Part shown: positions 1 through 11,047 of the stretch, one piece after another
Numbering within the stretch: position 1 is the first letter of the stretch
Layout: the number at the start of each line of letters is the position of its first letter
NCBI RefSeq assembly: GCF_030252345.1
Contig: NZ_CP126980.1
Location: 9,371,501 to 9,435,500, forward strand
DNA length: 64,000 bases
Origin: Actinoplanes oblitus
Lineage (GTDB): Bacteria; Actinomycetota; Actinomycetes; Mycobacteriales; Micromonosporaceae
Reading direction: 5' to 3'
The notes under the pieces: model-generated
Database searches by the model: none
Told to the model about the DNA's origin: nothing
The model's input: the letters and a program-made list of their open reading frames with translations, nothing else
Made by a program: the position numbers and the translations under genes

Positions 1-398
<398 letters not shown>

Positions 399-468
399 GA
401 GCGGCAAGCCTAGGCCAGCCGGGGTGGGCGGTGCGAACCCGCACCCGGCAAACGTGCCTGTCGGCGTG

Positions 469-1746
469 TCAGCGGTAGGGCAAATAGGCCATGTCGCGAC
501 CGGAAACCAAGATCAAACCTTGGGCGCCGACGGTGAACACCTTCGCATCCGTCCGCACATCGGCACGTATCGCACCATTAGCCGGATTCAGTGCGGTCAC
601 CCGACCGGACGAGACCACTATCACCGCGTGCGGGGTCACCGCCGCGCCCGCCTTGGCCCGGCCGTCCTGCCGCCACACCGCCTTGCCCTTGCCGAACGAC
701 CACCCGCGCAACGTGTCGCCGTCCCGGACCACCGCGTACCTGTCGTCGACGGCGAGCACCTCGGCGGCCTTGTCGCCGTACCAGAGGATCCGCCCGTCGG
801 CTCCGTTGATCAGCTCCTGCCGGCCGTACGGATCGACGCCGAGCAGCACGTCGTACCCGCCGGCCGGGTCCCGGTCCTGCTGGCAGTCGCTCGCCGCGGT
901 CCGCAGGTTGAGCCCGTCCCGCTTCCACACCACCCGGTTGCCCGGCGGGGCGGTGGCCACCACGCCGTAGTAGCAGGTGCCGTCCCTGGCGGTGCCGCTG
1001 ACCGTGAGCACCCGGCCGCCGACCACCGCGATCCGCTGGTCCGCCCCGGCCTTCGCGGTCTGCACCAGCCGGCCGGTGGCGGTGTCGATCACCCGGACCC
1101 GATCGCCGTCCGGCAGGCCGAGCAGGCCGGGCATCACCGCCGGGCCGGCCGCGTCGTCGTCCACGTCATCGGTGCCGAGCCGGCGGGCGTCCGGCAGGTC
1201 GGGGTTGGCGGCGTGCAGCACGAAGCCGATCCCGCCGGTGGCCACCGACCAGAGCTGGGTGCCGGCCCGCGGGTCCCACGCGGTGAGCCGGCAGTTGCCG
1301 CCGCCCGAGCAGCGCAGGTCGACGATCCCGTTCCGGTACGTCCAGACCGCCGTCGCCTCGGTGTCAGCCCGGCGCACCGTGCCGGTCCGCGGGTCGAGCA
1401 CCTGGTACCCCTTGGTGAGCAGCCGCCCGGTGACCACCACGGCGTCGGCACCCTGCCCGGCCGGCGCGGCCCAGTCCGCGTCGGTCTGCCACATCCGCAC
1501 CGCCGTGCTCAGGTTGTACGCCTCGACCGAGGTGCGGTACTCGACGATCACCGACTCGCCGGCCACCGAGACGCTCTGCGGGGAGCCGCCGAGCCGCTGC
1601 TGCCACGTGGTGCCCGGCGCGACCGGCGAACTCGTGTTGACCCACTCCCAGAGCTTCGGGAACGGGTTCCACACCCCGGTCGTGGCCAGCACGGTGACCG
1701 TGACGGCAGCGACCAGCGTGACTCCCTTGACGGTGCCCGAGGCCAT
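469..1746 (-). CDS. Membrane-anchored PQQ-like beta-propeller protein
   Basis: This 425-residue protein has one N-terminal hydrophobic segment (about residues 7-27) that should anchor it with the rest outside the cell. The body is made of repeated PQQ-like/WD-type blades: recurring patterns such as [32 protein letters not shown] and [12 protein letters not shown] (roughly residues 85-400). No catalytic residues are recognisable; such proteins usually act as scaffolds or surface sensors. The ATG is preceded by AGGG at a suitable distance. Two distant relatives sit at 9836-10987 and 11048-12217, so this genome keeps several. Function unknown. Confidence 0.75.
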   Translation of the reverse strand: MASGTVKGVTLVAAVTVTVLATTGVWNPFPKLWEWVNTSSPVAPGTTWQQRLGGSPQSVSVAGESVIVEYRTSVEAYNLSTAVRMWQTDADWAAPAGQGADAVVVTGRLLTKGYQVLDPRTGTVRRADTEATAVWTYRNGIVDLRCSGGGNCRLTAWDPRAGTQLWSVATGGIGFVLHAANPDLPDARRLGTDDVDDDAAGPAVMPGLLGLPDGDRVRVIDTATGRLVQTAKAGADQRIAVVGGRVLTVSGTARDGTCYYGVVATAPPGNRVVWKRDGLNLRTAASDCQQDRDPAGGYDVLLGVDPYGRQELINGADGRILWYGDKAAEVLAVDDRYAVVRDGDTLRGWSFGKGKAVWRQDGRAKAGAAVTPHAVIVVSSGRVTALNPANGAIRADVRTDAKVFTVGAQGLILVSGRDMAYLPYR

Positions 1747-1808
1747 GCCGGAACCCTAATGACCTCGATCCACCGACCCCGCGAGCGCAGAAAGTCCGTG
1801 TCATGGGC

Positions 1809-3502
<1,694 letters not shown>

Positions 3503-3555
3503 CGTGACCACCTGCGCGCAGGGAACCGTCAGGCATACGTGGTAAAGGTTTGCGC

Positions 3556-4653
3556 ATGAGTTCCCTTCCCGCGGGTTGGTACAAGGACCCGGCCGACACC
3601 AGCACCCAGCGCTACTGGGACGGTGAGGGCTGGCTCGGCAAGGCCATCCCGGCTGACGCGGTGCCGCCGGACGGGCCGCCCCCGGTGGAGGCGGAACCCC
3701 CCGCGGCACCGCCACCGGCGGTCGCGCCCCAGCCACAGCACTACGCCACGCCCCAGCCGCCGCCCGCCCACCCGGCCTACGGTCCGCCGCCACCGGGCTG
3801 GCAGCAGCCGCCACCGCCACCGGGCTGGCAGCAGCCGCCACCCCCGCAGGGCTGGCAGCAGCCGCCGCCCGGATGGCAGCAGCCCCCGCCCGGGTGGCAA
3901 CAGCCGCCACCGGGGTGGCAGCAGCCACCGCCGCCGCCCCCGCAGGGCTGGCAGCAGCCGCCACCCGGATGGCAACAGCCGCCACCCGGGTGGCAGCAGG
4001 CACCTCCGAAGGCCTGGCCGTACCCGCAGCCGCCGCACGCCTACGCGATGCCGATCCCGGAGGCGCGCCCGCACGGCATGCCGCTGGCCGGGCTGGGCCA
4101 GCGCCTGCTCGCCCGGCTGATCGACATCGCCGTCGTGCTGGTGCTGAACATCGTGGTCAACGGCTGGTTCGTCTACCAGTGGTGGCAGGATTTCCGGCCG
4201 ATCTACACGCACTACGTGGACCAGGTGATGGCCGGCACCGAGCCGGACATGCTGGAGCCGACCGGCCGGATGCAGACCCTGCAGATGACGGTCATCGTGA
4301 TCGCCACCCTGCTCTGGCTGCTCTACGAGGCCCCGGCGATCAGCGGCCGCGGGCAGACGCTCGGCAAGATGCTGATGGGCATCAAGGTGGTCGGGCTGGA
4401 CAGCACCCAGCCGATCGGGTTCCGCCGCGCGTTCTCCCGCTGGGCCCAGCTCGGCATGTGGACACTGTTCTGGTGGTGCCTGGTCGGGCTGGTGGTCCAG
4501 TTCCTGGACTCGCTCTCCCCCACGTTCGACCCGCGCCTGCGGCAGGCCTGGCACGACAAGGCGGCGTCCACCGTCGTCGTCGCCGTCCCGCGGGGCGCCC
4601 AACAGACCGTCGAGGCCGCGCCGCGCGGCGACATCCCAGGAGGACCCGAATGA
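3556..4653 (+). CDS. RDD family membrane protein with N-terminal DUF2510 and proline-rich repeats
   Basis: A 365-residue protein in three parts. Residues 3-30 (LPAGWYKDPADTSTQRYWDG) match the DUF2510 module common at actinobacterial membrane-protein N termini. Residues about 40-160 are a Pro/Gln/Gly-rich linker built from GWQQPPP-type repeats. Residues about 175-340 form an RDD domain with membrane helices near LLARLIDIAVVLVLNIVV, TVIVIATLLWLLY and a later segment, including the RxxARxxD-type entry LLARLIDI. The ATG at 3556 follows AAAGG. Its stop overlaps the aminotransferase start (ATGA), so the two are translationally coupled. Role unknown. Confidence 0.85.
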   Translation: MSSLPAGWYKDPADTSTQRYWDGEGWLGKAIPADAVPPDGPPPVEAEPPAAPPPAVAPQPQHYATPQPPPAHPAYGPPPPGWQQPPPPPGWQQPPPPQGWQQPPPGWQQPPPGWQQPPPGWQQPPPPPPQGWQQPPPGWQQPPPGWQQAPPKAWPYPQPPHAYAMPIPEARPHGMPLAGLGQRLLARLIDIAVVLVLNIVVNGWFVYQWWQDFRPIYTHYVDQVMAGTEPDMLEPTGRMQTLQMTVIVIATLLWLLYEAPAISGRGQTLGKMLMGIKVVGLDSTQPIGFRRAFSRWAQLGMWTLFWWCLVGLVVQFLDSLSPTFDPRLRQAWHDKAASTVVVAVPRGAQQTVEAAPRGDIPGGPE

Positions 4654-5732
4654 CCCGGCTGACCCGCGCCGACCTGGACGCGCTGCCCGCGTACGTGCCC
4701 GGTCGCAACGTCGCCGACCTGGCCCGTGAGCTGGGCATCGCCGAGGCGATCAAGTTGGCCAGCAACGAGGTGCCGTACGGCCCGCTGCCCGGCGTGGTGG
4801 AGGCGGTCACCGAGGCGGCCCAGCAGATGCACAGGTACCCGGACATGGGCGTGCTGGCACTGCGGGACGCGCTCGCCACCCGTCTCGGGGTGGCCGCCGA
4901 GCGGGTGGTGACCGGCTGCGGCTCGGTGGCTCTGGCCGAGATCCTGGTGAAAGCCACCTGCCTGCCCGGCGACGAGGTGCTCTACGCGTGGCGGTCGTTC
5001 GAGGCGTACCCGATCATCGCGGCCGGCGCCGGCGCCACCAGCGTCCGGGTGCCGAACGCGCCGGACCACGGGCACGACCTGGCCGCGATGGCCGCCGCGA
5101 TCACCGACCGCACCCGGCTGGTCTTCGTCTGCAACCCGAACAACCCGACCGGCACCGCCCTGCGGAAAGCCGAGCTGGACCGGTTCCTCGCGGCGGTGCC
5201 CTCCGACGTGCTGGTGGTGCTCGACGAGGCGTACCGGGAGTTGGTCACCGACCCGGCGGTGCCGGACGGCCTGGACACCTACGGCGACCGCGCCAACATC
5301 GTGGTGCTGCGCACCATGAGCAAGGCCTGGGGCCTGGCCGGCATGCGGATGGGTTACCTGATCGCCCAGCCCGAGGTGGCCGCCGCGGTGCGCAAGGTGC
5401 TCACCCCGTTCTCCAGCAGCCTGGTGGCGCAGGCCGCGGCACTCGCCGCGCTGCGGCAGGAGGCCGAGGTGGTCCGGCGCTGTGCCCTGATCACCGCCGA
5501 GCGCCAGCGGGTCACCGAGGCGCTGCGGAAACTCTCCGTCGACGTGCCGGACAGCCAGGCCAACTTCGTCTGGTTGCCGATCGGCGACCGGACCGCGGCG
5601 TTCGCCGGCGCCTGCGAGGCGCGCGGGGTGATCGTGCGCGGCTTCCACCCGGACGGCGTGCGCGTCACCATCGGCACCCCGGAGGAGAACGACGCCTTCC
5701 TCGCCGCCGCGGAGGCGGCGCTGGCGTCCTGA
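4650..5732 (+). CDS. Histidinol-phosphate/aromatic aminotransferase (HisC-Pat family)
   Basis: A 360-residue PLP-dependent class I/II aminotransferase. Visible landmarks are the start LPAYVPGRNVADLARELG with IKLASNEVPYGP, the PNNPTGT motif, DEAYREL (PLP aspartate and tyrosine), and TMSKAWGLAGMRMGY containing the Schiff-base lysine. Actinobacterial proteins with this layout include both histidinol-phosphate and phenylalanine/aromatic aminotransferases; sequence alone does not separate them here. Proximity to hppD favours an aromatic substrate, giving 4-hydroxyphenylpyruvate from tyrosine, which is inference. Its ATG overlaps the preceding stop, and a strong terminator follows 26 bp after its own stop. 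Confidence 0.85.
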   Translation: MTRLTRADLDALPAYVPGRNVADLARELGIAEAIKLASNEVPYGPLPGVVEAVTEAAQQMHRYPDMGVLALRDALATRLGVAAERVVTGCGSVALAEILVKATCLPGDEVLYAWRSFEAYPIIAAGAGATSVRVPNAPDHGHDLAAMAAAITDRTRLVFVCNPNNPTGTALRKAELDRFLAAVPSDVLVVLDEAYRELVTDPAVPDGLDTYGDRANIVVLRTMSKAWGLAGMRMGYLIAQPEVAAAVRKVLTPFSSSLVAQAAALAALRQEAEVVRRCALITAERQRVTEALRKLSVDVPDSQANFVWLPIGDRTAAFAGACEARGVIVRGFHPDGVRVTIGTPEENDAFLAAAEAALAS

Positions 5733-5758
5733 GCCCGGCCTCGCCGGTGCGAGGCAGC

Positions 5759-5805
5759 GCCTGGCCGGTCCGCGAATCCGCCGCGGGCCGGCCAGGCTTT
5801 CCTTG
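5759..5805 (+). terminator. Rho-independent-type hairpin after the aminotransferase
   Basis: A 16-bp stem (5759-5774 with 5782-5797, one G-U pair) closes a 7-base loop and is followed by TTTCCTT. It lies just after the aminotransferase stop and should end the hppD-side transcription unit before the convergent MFS gene. Confidence 0.75.
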
Positions 5806-5867
5806 CGGCCGGTGGTGACATTACGTCGTCATCCGCACGGTTTGCGGCGCGCCGCGAACATTGACCC

Positions 5868-7091
5868 CTAACGGGTCATCGCCGCCGCCTCGGCCGCTAC
5901 CCGATGGTGCTCGTCGGCGCTGATCCGGGCCGGGAACACCCGCGGCGAGAACAGCACCGCCATCCCGGCCGCCACCGCCAGCACCGCGGCCAGCAGCGGC
6001 AGCCGACCCAGGGCGCCGGCCGTGACCAGGCGCTCGCCGACGAAGGCGCCGCCGCCGATGCCGATCTGGAACGCCACCACGTAGACCGCCGAGGCGGCGT
6101 CCCGGGCATGCGGCGCGACGCGCAGCGGCACCGCGCCGAGGACCGCCGGGACGGCCGTGAAGGCGCCACCCCAGACCAGCGTGGCGACGATCGCCAGGGC
6201 CGTCCCGAGCACCGGCGCGAGCGACGCCACCGACACCGCCTGCGCGGCGAGCAGGATCAGCAGCAGCGGGCCGGGGCGCCGGTCGATGTGCCGCCCGACC
6301 AGATAGGTGGTGAGCAGCCCGGCCCCGCCGTACCCGAGCAGCAGCGCGCTCAGCCCGGCCCCGTCCAGCCCGGCGTCCCGGCGGATCAGCGGGGCGATGT
6401 AGGTGTACGCCGCGAAGTGCCCGACCACCAGCAGCGTGGTCACCGCGCACAGCCGGGCCACCCGGCCGTCCCGCAGGATCCGCACCGCGTTGCCCAGCTG
6501 CCGCCCGGCGCCGGCCGCCCGGTCCCGGGGCAGCGGCGGCAGTGCCGGCAGCACCGTGAGCAGCAGTACCACGCAGATCACCCCGCCGACCGCCATCGAC
6601 CCGATCGCGAACCGCCAGCCCAGCCACTGCCCGAGCGCGGTACCCAGCGGGACGCCCAGCACGATGGCCAGCGAGTTGCCCAGCGAGGTCAGCGCGGTGG
6701 CCCGGCCGATCTGGTCCGGTGGGGCGAGCCGGGCCACGATCGGCCCGAGCACCGACCAGAACACGCCGTGCGCCAGCGCGCAGAGCAGCCGGGATCCGGC
6801 CAGCACCGGAAACGTCGGGGCGAACGTCGCGGCCGCCTGGGAGACGGCGAAAATCGCTACCGTGACGGCGATCAGCAGGTTCCGGGGGACGCGCATGGTG
6901 ACGGCGGTGAGCGGGATGGTGCTCAGCGCGGCGACCACCGCGTAACTGGTCATCAGCAGGCCCACCCGGGCCTCGCTGACGTGCAGATCGGCAGCGATCT
7001 GCGGAAGCAGCCCGATCGGCAGGGTCTCGGCGGCGACGTAGAAGAACGCTGATGCCCCGATGACGGCCAGCGCGGAGCGGTGGAAACTCAC
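5868..7091 (-). CDS. MFS transporter (DHA1-like efflux type)
   Basis: About 407 residues with 12 predicted membrane helices in two halves. The first half begins with SALAVIGASAFFYVAAETLPIG and has the long loop-helix pattern of drug/sugar efflux MFS proteins. The loop after helix 2 (AVTMRVPRNLL) is a weak form of the MFS A motif. I prefer the GTG at 7091, which starts just before the first helix. An ATG at 7121 would add 10 polar residues without a ribosome site. It is divergent from a ROK-family regulator 46 bp away, a typical regulator-exporter pair. Substrate unknown. Confidence 0.8.
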   Translation of the reverse strand: MSFHRSALAVIGASAFFYVAAETLPIGLLPQIAADLHVSEARVGLLMTSYAVVAALSTIPLTAVTMRVPRNLLIAVTVAIFAVSQAAATFAPTFPVLAGSRLLCALAHGVFWSVLGPIVARLAPPDQIGRATALTSLGNSLAIVLGVPLGTALGQWLGWRFAIGSMAVGGVICVVLLLTVLPALPPLPRDRAAGAGRQLGNAVRILRDGRVARLCAVTTLLVVGHFAAYTYIAPLIRRDAGLDGAGLSALLLGYGGAGLLTTYLVGRHIDRRPGPLLLILLAAQAVSVASLAPVLGTALAIVATLVWGGAFTAVPAVLGAVPLRVAPHARDAASAVYVVAFQIGIGGGAFVGERLVTAGALGRLPLLAAVLAVAAGMAVLFSPRVFPARISADEHHRVAAEAAAMTR

Positions 7092-7137
7092 CCCCGAACA
7101 ATAAGCTTCACGGCAGAGCATAAAAAGGGGAACGGCT

Positions 7138-8259
7138 GTGACGACGCGCTCCATCGAGCTGCTCCGGGTGGTTCACCAGGACCCCGGCGTGACCCGAGCC
7201 GCCGCGGCCCGGCGGCTCGGCGTGGGCACCGGCGCGGCCACCGAGCTGGTCACCAAGCTGAGCCGGGCGATGCTGCTGACGCAGGGGCCGGCCGCGCCGA
7301 GCGGCACCCGGGGCCGGCCGACGACGGTGCTGCTGCCGCACCCGGGTGGCCCGCTCGCCCTGGCCGTCGCGATCACCCACGAGGCCTGGCGGGTCGAGGC
7401 GGTCGAGCTGGGCGGCGCGAGCGTCACGGCGCTGTCCGGAAGGCACGCGGGAGCCACCTGGGCCGAGGTCCGCGACGCGGTCCGGGCCGCGCTCCACGAG
7501 CTCCGTCTCCGGTACGGCGACCGCCCCCGCGCCGTGGGCGTCTCGGTCCCCGGCACCGTCTCCCGCGACCACCGCCTGGAGGCCGTCGGCGTCGGCTGGC
7601 ACGACGTCGACCTCACCGAGCTCTGGCCGGACGCCGAGATCTTCACGGCCGGCAACGACGCCACCCTGGCCGCCACCGCCGAATCCCACCGGGGTGCCGC
7701 GGCCGGCGCCGCCCTGGCCCTGCACCTGCGCATCGAGGCCGGCCTGGGCGGCGCCGTGGTGGAGGGCGGCCGCCCGCTGATCGGCGCGCGCGGGGCGGCC
7801 GGCGAGTTCGGGCACATGCCGTTCGGCGATCCGGCGGTCCGCTGTCCGTGCGGGGCCCGCGGCTGCTGGGGCATCGCCGTCGACGGGCACGAACTGGCCC
7901 GCCTGCTGGGCGAGCCGGTGCCGGTCGACCCGATCACCTACGCCCGCCGGCTGATCACCGCGGCCGCCGCCGGGCCCGGCCGGGAGCTGACCGCGGTGCG
8001 GGCCATCGCCGCGACCCTGGGCCGCGGCGTCGCCGGCCTGGTCAACGCCCTGGACGCGGACCTGGTCACGCTCGGCGGCCTGGGCGCCGACCTGCTCGCC
8101 ACCGTCCCGGAGGAGATCGCCACCGCCTACCGCGACGGCCTGATGTCCATCCACCGCGACGCGCCGCCGCCGGTCGTACCGGCCGCCCTCGGTGACCTCG
8201 GCCCGATCGCCGGCGCCGCCGAGGAGGCCTGGTCCGCCCTCCTGCCCCGACTCGCTTGA
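7138..8259 (+). CDS. ROK family transcriptional regulator
   Basis: A 373-residue protein. Residues 1-60 form a winged helix-turn-helix (VTRAAAARRLGVGTGAATELVTKL), followed by a ROK/actin-like ATPase fold. The zinc region is seen at EFGHMPFGDPAVRCPCGARGCWG. The phosphate-binding DxGGT motif expected early in the fold is not present (AVAITHEAW instead), and the usual glutamate after GCx is replaced by glycine. I therefore infer a sugar-sensing repressor without kinase activity. GTG start with AAGGGGA upstream. It faces the MFS gene and probably controls it. Confidence 0.85.
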   Translation: MTTRSIELLRVVHQDPGVTRAAAARRLGVGTGAATELVTKLSRAMLLTQGPAAPSGTRGRPTTVLLPHPGGPLALAVAITHEAWRVEAVELGGASVTALSGRHAGATWAEVRDAVRAALHELRLRYGDRPRAVGVSVPGTVSRDHRLEAVGVGWHDVDLTELWPDAEIFTAGNDATLAATAESHRGAAAGAALALHLRIEAGLGGAVVEGGRPLIGARGAAGEFGHMPFGDPAVRCPCGARGCWGIAVDGHELARLLGEPVPVDPITYARRLITAAAAGPGRELTAVRAIAATLGRGVAGLVNALDADLVTLGGLGADLLATVPEEIATAYRDGLMSIHRDAPPPVVPAALGDLGPIAGAAEEAWSALLPRLA

Positions 8260-8377
8260 TCCGCTCCGGGCGCCAAGTGACGCGGGCCGGACACGGCACC
8301 GCGCGCGGCCCGGGTCGTTGGTCCTGGCGAGCGGCCGGACGACCGGCTGCGGGGATCACACGGCGGGAGTGGGCACC

Positions 8378-9415
8378 ATGCGTCTTTCAGTGATCGTCCC
8401 CTGCTACAACGAGGAGGACGTCATTGATCTCTTCGATGTGCGGGTGCGCGCCACGCTGACCGAGCTCGCCGTCGACCACGAGCTGTGTTACGTGGATGAC
8501 GGCAGCTCGGACGGGACGCTGCGGCGCCTGCGCGCGCTCGCCGCGAAGAACCCGGAGACCACCCGCTACGTCTCCTTCAGCCGGAACTTCGGCAAGGAGG
8601 CCGGCATGCTGGCCGGGCTGCGCGAGGCGACCGGCGACGCGGTCGTCATCATGGACGCCGACCTGCAGCACCCGCCGGAGCTGATCGGCCGGATGCTCGA
8701 ACTGCACGCCCTCGGGCACGACCAGGTCATGGCGCGGCGCACCCGCAAGGGCGACCGGTTCCTCCGCACCCTGCTGAGCAAGACCTACTACCGGTTCGTC
8801 AACCGGGTGGTGGACGTCGAGCTGACCGACGGCGTCGGCGATTTCCGGTTGCTCTCCCGGGCCGCTGTCGACGCGCTGCTGTCCCTGCCGGAGTACAACC
8901 GGTTCTCCAAGGGCCTGTTCTCCTGGATCGGTTTCGACACCGTCACCTTCGACTACCAGAACGTCGAGCGCGAGGCGGGCGCCACCAAGTGGTGCTTCAG
9001 CTCGCTGCTGAACTACGGCCTCGACGGGCTCATCTCGTTCAACAACCGGCCGCTGCGGCTGGGCATCCACGTCGGCCTGGCGCTGACCGTGCTGGCCGGC
9101 CTCTACGCCGCCTGGATCACCGGCGAGGCGATCGTCGACGGCATCGACACCCCGGGCTACGTGACCCTGCTGGTCGCCATCGTCGGCCTGGGCGGCCTGC
9201 AGATGGCGATGCTGGGCCTGGTCGGCGAGTACATCGGCCGGATCTACTACGAGTCGAAGCGCCGGCCGCACTTCCTGGTCAAGGAGACCAACGTGCCGCG
9301 CGATCCCTTCCGCGGCGGCGGCACCGGCGTCCCGGCGATGCTGTCGCAGCGGCTCACCAGGCCCGACGAGCGCTGGCCGGCCGTCGAGGAGGCGACAACG
9401 GGACGACCCGCCTGA
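8378..9415 (+). CDS. Family 2 glycosyltransferase, polyprenol-phosphate type (GtrB/DPM1-like)
   Basis: A 345-residue enzyme with an N-terminal GT-A domain (SVIVPCYNEED, VDDGSSDGT, and the metal motif MDADLQHPPE) and two C-terminal membrane helices (GIHVGLALTVLAGLYAAW and VTLLVAIVGLGGLQMAML). This layout is that of enzymes loading a sugar onto undecaprenyl or decaprenyl phosphate at the cytoplasmic face. I start at the ATG at 8378, next to the conserved MRLSVIVPCYNEED; an earlier frame start would add unrelated residues. Its stop overlaps the GtrA-like start (TGATG), so carrier loading and flipping are probably coupled. Confidence 0.9.
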   Translation: MRLSVIVPCYNEEDVIDLFDVRVRATLTELAVDHELCYVDDGSSDGTLRRLRALAAKNPETTRYVSFSRNFGKEAGMLAGLREATGDAVVIMDADLQHPPELIGRMLELHALGHDQVMARRTRKGDRFLRTLLSKTYYRFVNRVVDVELTDGVGDFRLLSRAAVDALLSLPEYNRFSKGLFSWIGFDTVTFDYQNVEREAGATKWCFSSLLNYGLDGLISFNNRPLRLGIHVGLALTVLAGLYAAWITGEAIVDGIDTPGYVTLLVAIVGLGGLQMAMLGLVGEYIGRIYYESKRRPHFLVKETNVPRDPFRGGGTGVPAMLSQRLTRPDERWPAVEEATTGRPA

Positions 9416-9831
9416 TGCGGGTACCGCTGCTCCAGATCGCCACGTTCACCGCCGTCGGCGTGCTCAACACCGGCACGTTCTACCTGTGCTACCTGCTGCT
9501 GCGCGGGTGGTTGCCGTACTACCCGGCCTACGTGCTCGCCTTCCTGATCAGCATGGTCGGCTCGTTCTTCCTGAACACCCACCTCACCTATCGCACCCGG
9601 CCGACCTGGCGGAAGTTCCTGCTCTTCCCGCTGACCAACCTGACCAACTTCGTGGTCACCTCGCTCGGCGTCCTGGTGCTGGTCGAGTGGGCGCACGTGG
9701 ACGAGCGGATCGCCCCGCTGACGGCCGCCCTGGCCGCCGTACCGGTCACCTTCGTGCTCTCCCGGCGGATCCTGACGCACCGCGACGCCGAGCGTCCGGC
9801 CGGCGAGGCCGCCGCCGGCGCGCGGCGCTGA
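9415..9831 (+). CDS. GtrA-like membrane protein
   Basis: A 138-residue protein with four membrane helices typical of the GtrA/PF04138 family (FTAVGVLNTGTFYLCYLLL, AYVLAFLISMVGSFFLNT, FPLTNLTNFVVTSLGVLVLV, APLTAALAAVPVTFVLSR). Family members are proposed to flip polyprenol-linked sugars across the membrane. The start codon shares its A with the stop of the glycosyltransferase upstream. The pair probably supplies a sugar donor for cell-envelope or protein glycosylation; the acceptor is unknown. Confidence 0.85.
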   Translation: MRVPLLQIATFTAVGVLNTGTFYLCYLLLRGWLPYYPAYVLAFLISMVGSFFLNTHLTYRTRPTWRKFLLFPLTNLTNFVVTSLGVLVLVEWAHVDERIAPLTAALAAVPVTFVLSRRILTHRDAERPAGEAAAGARR

Positions 9832-9835
9832 CCGC

Positions 9836-10987
9836 TCAGAAGCCGGCCAGCAGCACCGTGTCGGTCGTGTAGTAGTAGATCGGCGACTCCGGGTCGTCCG
9901 GCCCGTCCAGCCGGCGCCGCTCGATCGCCAGGTAATGCTCGGCGATCTGGTAACCGCCGAACTTCCAGAGGTCGTCCTCCTTGCCGAAGGCGAGGCGGAC
10001 GTCAGCGGTCTGCCGCCCGGTGGCGGCCTCCAGGGTGATCAGGTGATGGTCCGGCCGGACGAGCAGCACCAGGCTCGACGAGCCGCCCAGCACGCGGGCC
10101 TCGCCCGGCCAGGTCCACCGCACCGCGCCGTCCGGGTCGTGCCCGGTGACCACGCCGTTCACGACCGACACCACGACTCCGGCGGCGACCGTGGCGTCCG
10201 GCGAGTCCAGCGCGGCGGCCCGCCGGGGCGTGGCGGCCGCGGCCAGCCAGCCGTGGCCGGCGGCATCCCGGAACCCGGCGCAGTTCGAGCCGGCGACCAG
10301 GCAGCCGAGCGCGGTGAACGGCCCGGCCGGCCAGTTCGCCATCGGCCGGCCGCTGGTGGCGTCGTAGGCGCCGGTCGCGCAGACGTACACCCCACCGGCG
10401 GTGGTGAAGCCGTCCACGCACCCGGCCGGCGGCGTGGCCCGCCAGCGCTCGGCGCCGGTGCTCACGTCGTACCCGAAAAGATCTTGACCCTGGGTGACCA
10501 CGACGGACCCGGCGGCGATCCGCAGACCCGGCGGCGACCACACGGCCGCGGCGCCGGTCCGGTGTCCGGCGTAGTCCGGCGCGTCCGGACCGCTCGTCCG
10601 CCAGAGAATCTTCCCGGTACGCCCGTCCTGCCCCACCAACAGTCCGTCGGACCACCGGCTGACCACCGTCGTCCCGCTCGTCACCACCCCGCTGAGCTGC
10701 TGCGGCCAGCGGCGCAGCGACCACCGGCTGGTGTAGACGGCCCGGCCGTAGACCGGCTCGTCGGCGCGCAGCTGATGCTTGGCGGCATAGATCCGGAGGC
10801 GGTCGTTGAAGATCAACGGAGCCACGCCGATCCGGCCCTGCACGCCGGGGGCGGAGACCACCAGCGGCGGGTACGGCGCGGAACTGGTGTCCAGTCGCTC
10901 GGCCGGGCCGAGCACCCGCCAGCCGATCAGCGCGGAGGCCAGCAGCAGAAGCACCGCCGCGGAAGCTCGCAGCAGCACCCTTGTCAC
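9836..10987 (-). CDS. Membrane-anchored PQQ-like propeller protein, copy A
   Basis: A 383-residue protein with an N-terminal helix (VLLRASAAVLLLLASALIGWRVL) followed by propeller blades, for example DGLLVGQDGRTGKILWRTSG, LFGYDVSTGAERW and LITLEAATGRQTADV. Paired cysteines occur in the central blades (GCVDGF, YVCATG, LGCLVAGSNCAG), compatible with disulphides outside the cell. It is a tandem paralogue of the gene at 11048-12217. Positions 10457-10724 are nearly identical to 11684-11951, although the flanks differ much more. No enzyme residues are recognised. It converges on gtrA with 4 bp between stops. Confidence 0.75.
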   Translation of the reverse strand: MTRVLLRASAAVLLLLASALIGWRVLGPAERLDTSSAPYPPLVVSAPGVQGRIGVAPLIFNDRLRIYAAKHQLRADEPVYGRAVYTSRWSLRRWPQQLSGVVTSGTTVVSRWSDGLLVGQDGRTGKILWRTSGPDAPDYAGHRTGAAAVWSPPGLRIAAGSVVVTQGQDLFGYDVSTGAERWRATPPAGCVDGFTTAGGVYVCATGAYDATSGRPMANWPAGPFTALGCLVAGSNCAGFRDAAGHGWLAAAATPRRAAALDSPDATVAAGVVVSVVNGVVTGHDPDGAVRWTWPGEARVLGGSSSLVLLVRPDHHLITLEAATGRQTADVRLAFGKEDDLWKFGGYQIAEHYLAIERRRLDGPDDPESPIYYYTTDTVLLAGF

Positions 10988-11047
10988 GGGCGTGAAGTAT
11001 TCCAGGTCCGGTTCGGGGCGATCGCGGAACCCGCCGTGATCAAGGCC

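Noticed and set aside
5868..7101. Long frames on the opposite strand and other frames of the MFS gene
   Set aside because: High-GC shadow frames rich in Arg/Gly/Pro with no domain features; the same applies to most overlapping frames in the window.
8283..8312. GC-rich hairpin after the ROK gene as a terminator
   Set aside because: A 7-bp stem with a long loop and no T tract; in DNA this GC-rich such pairs occur often by chance.
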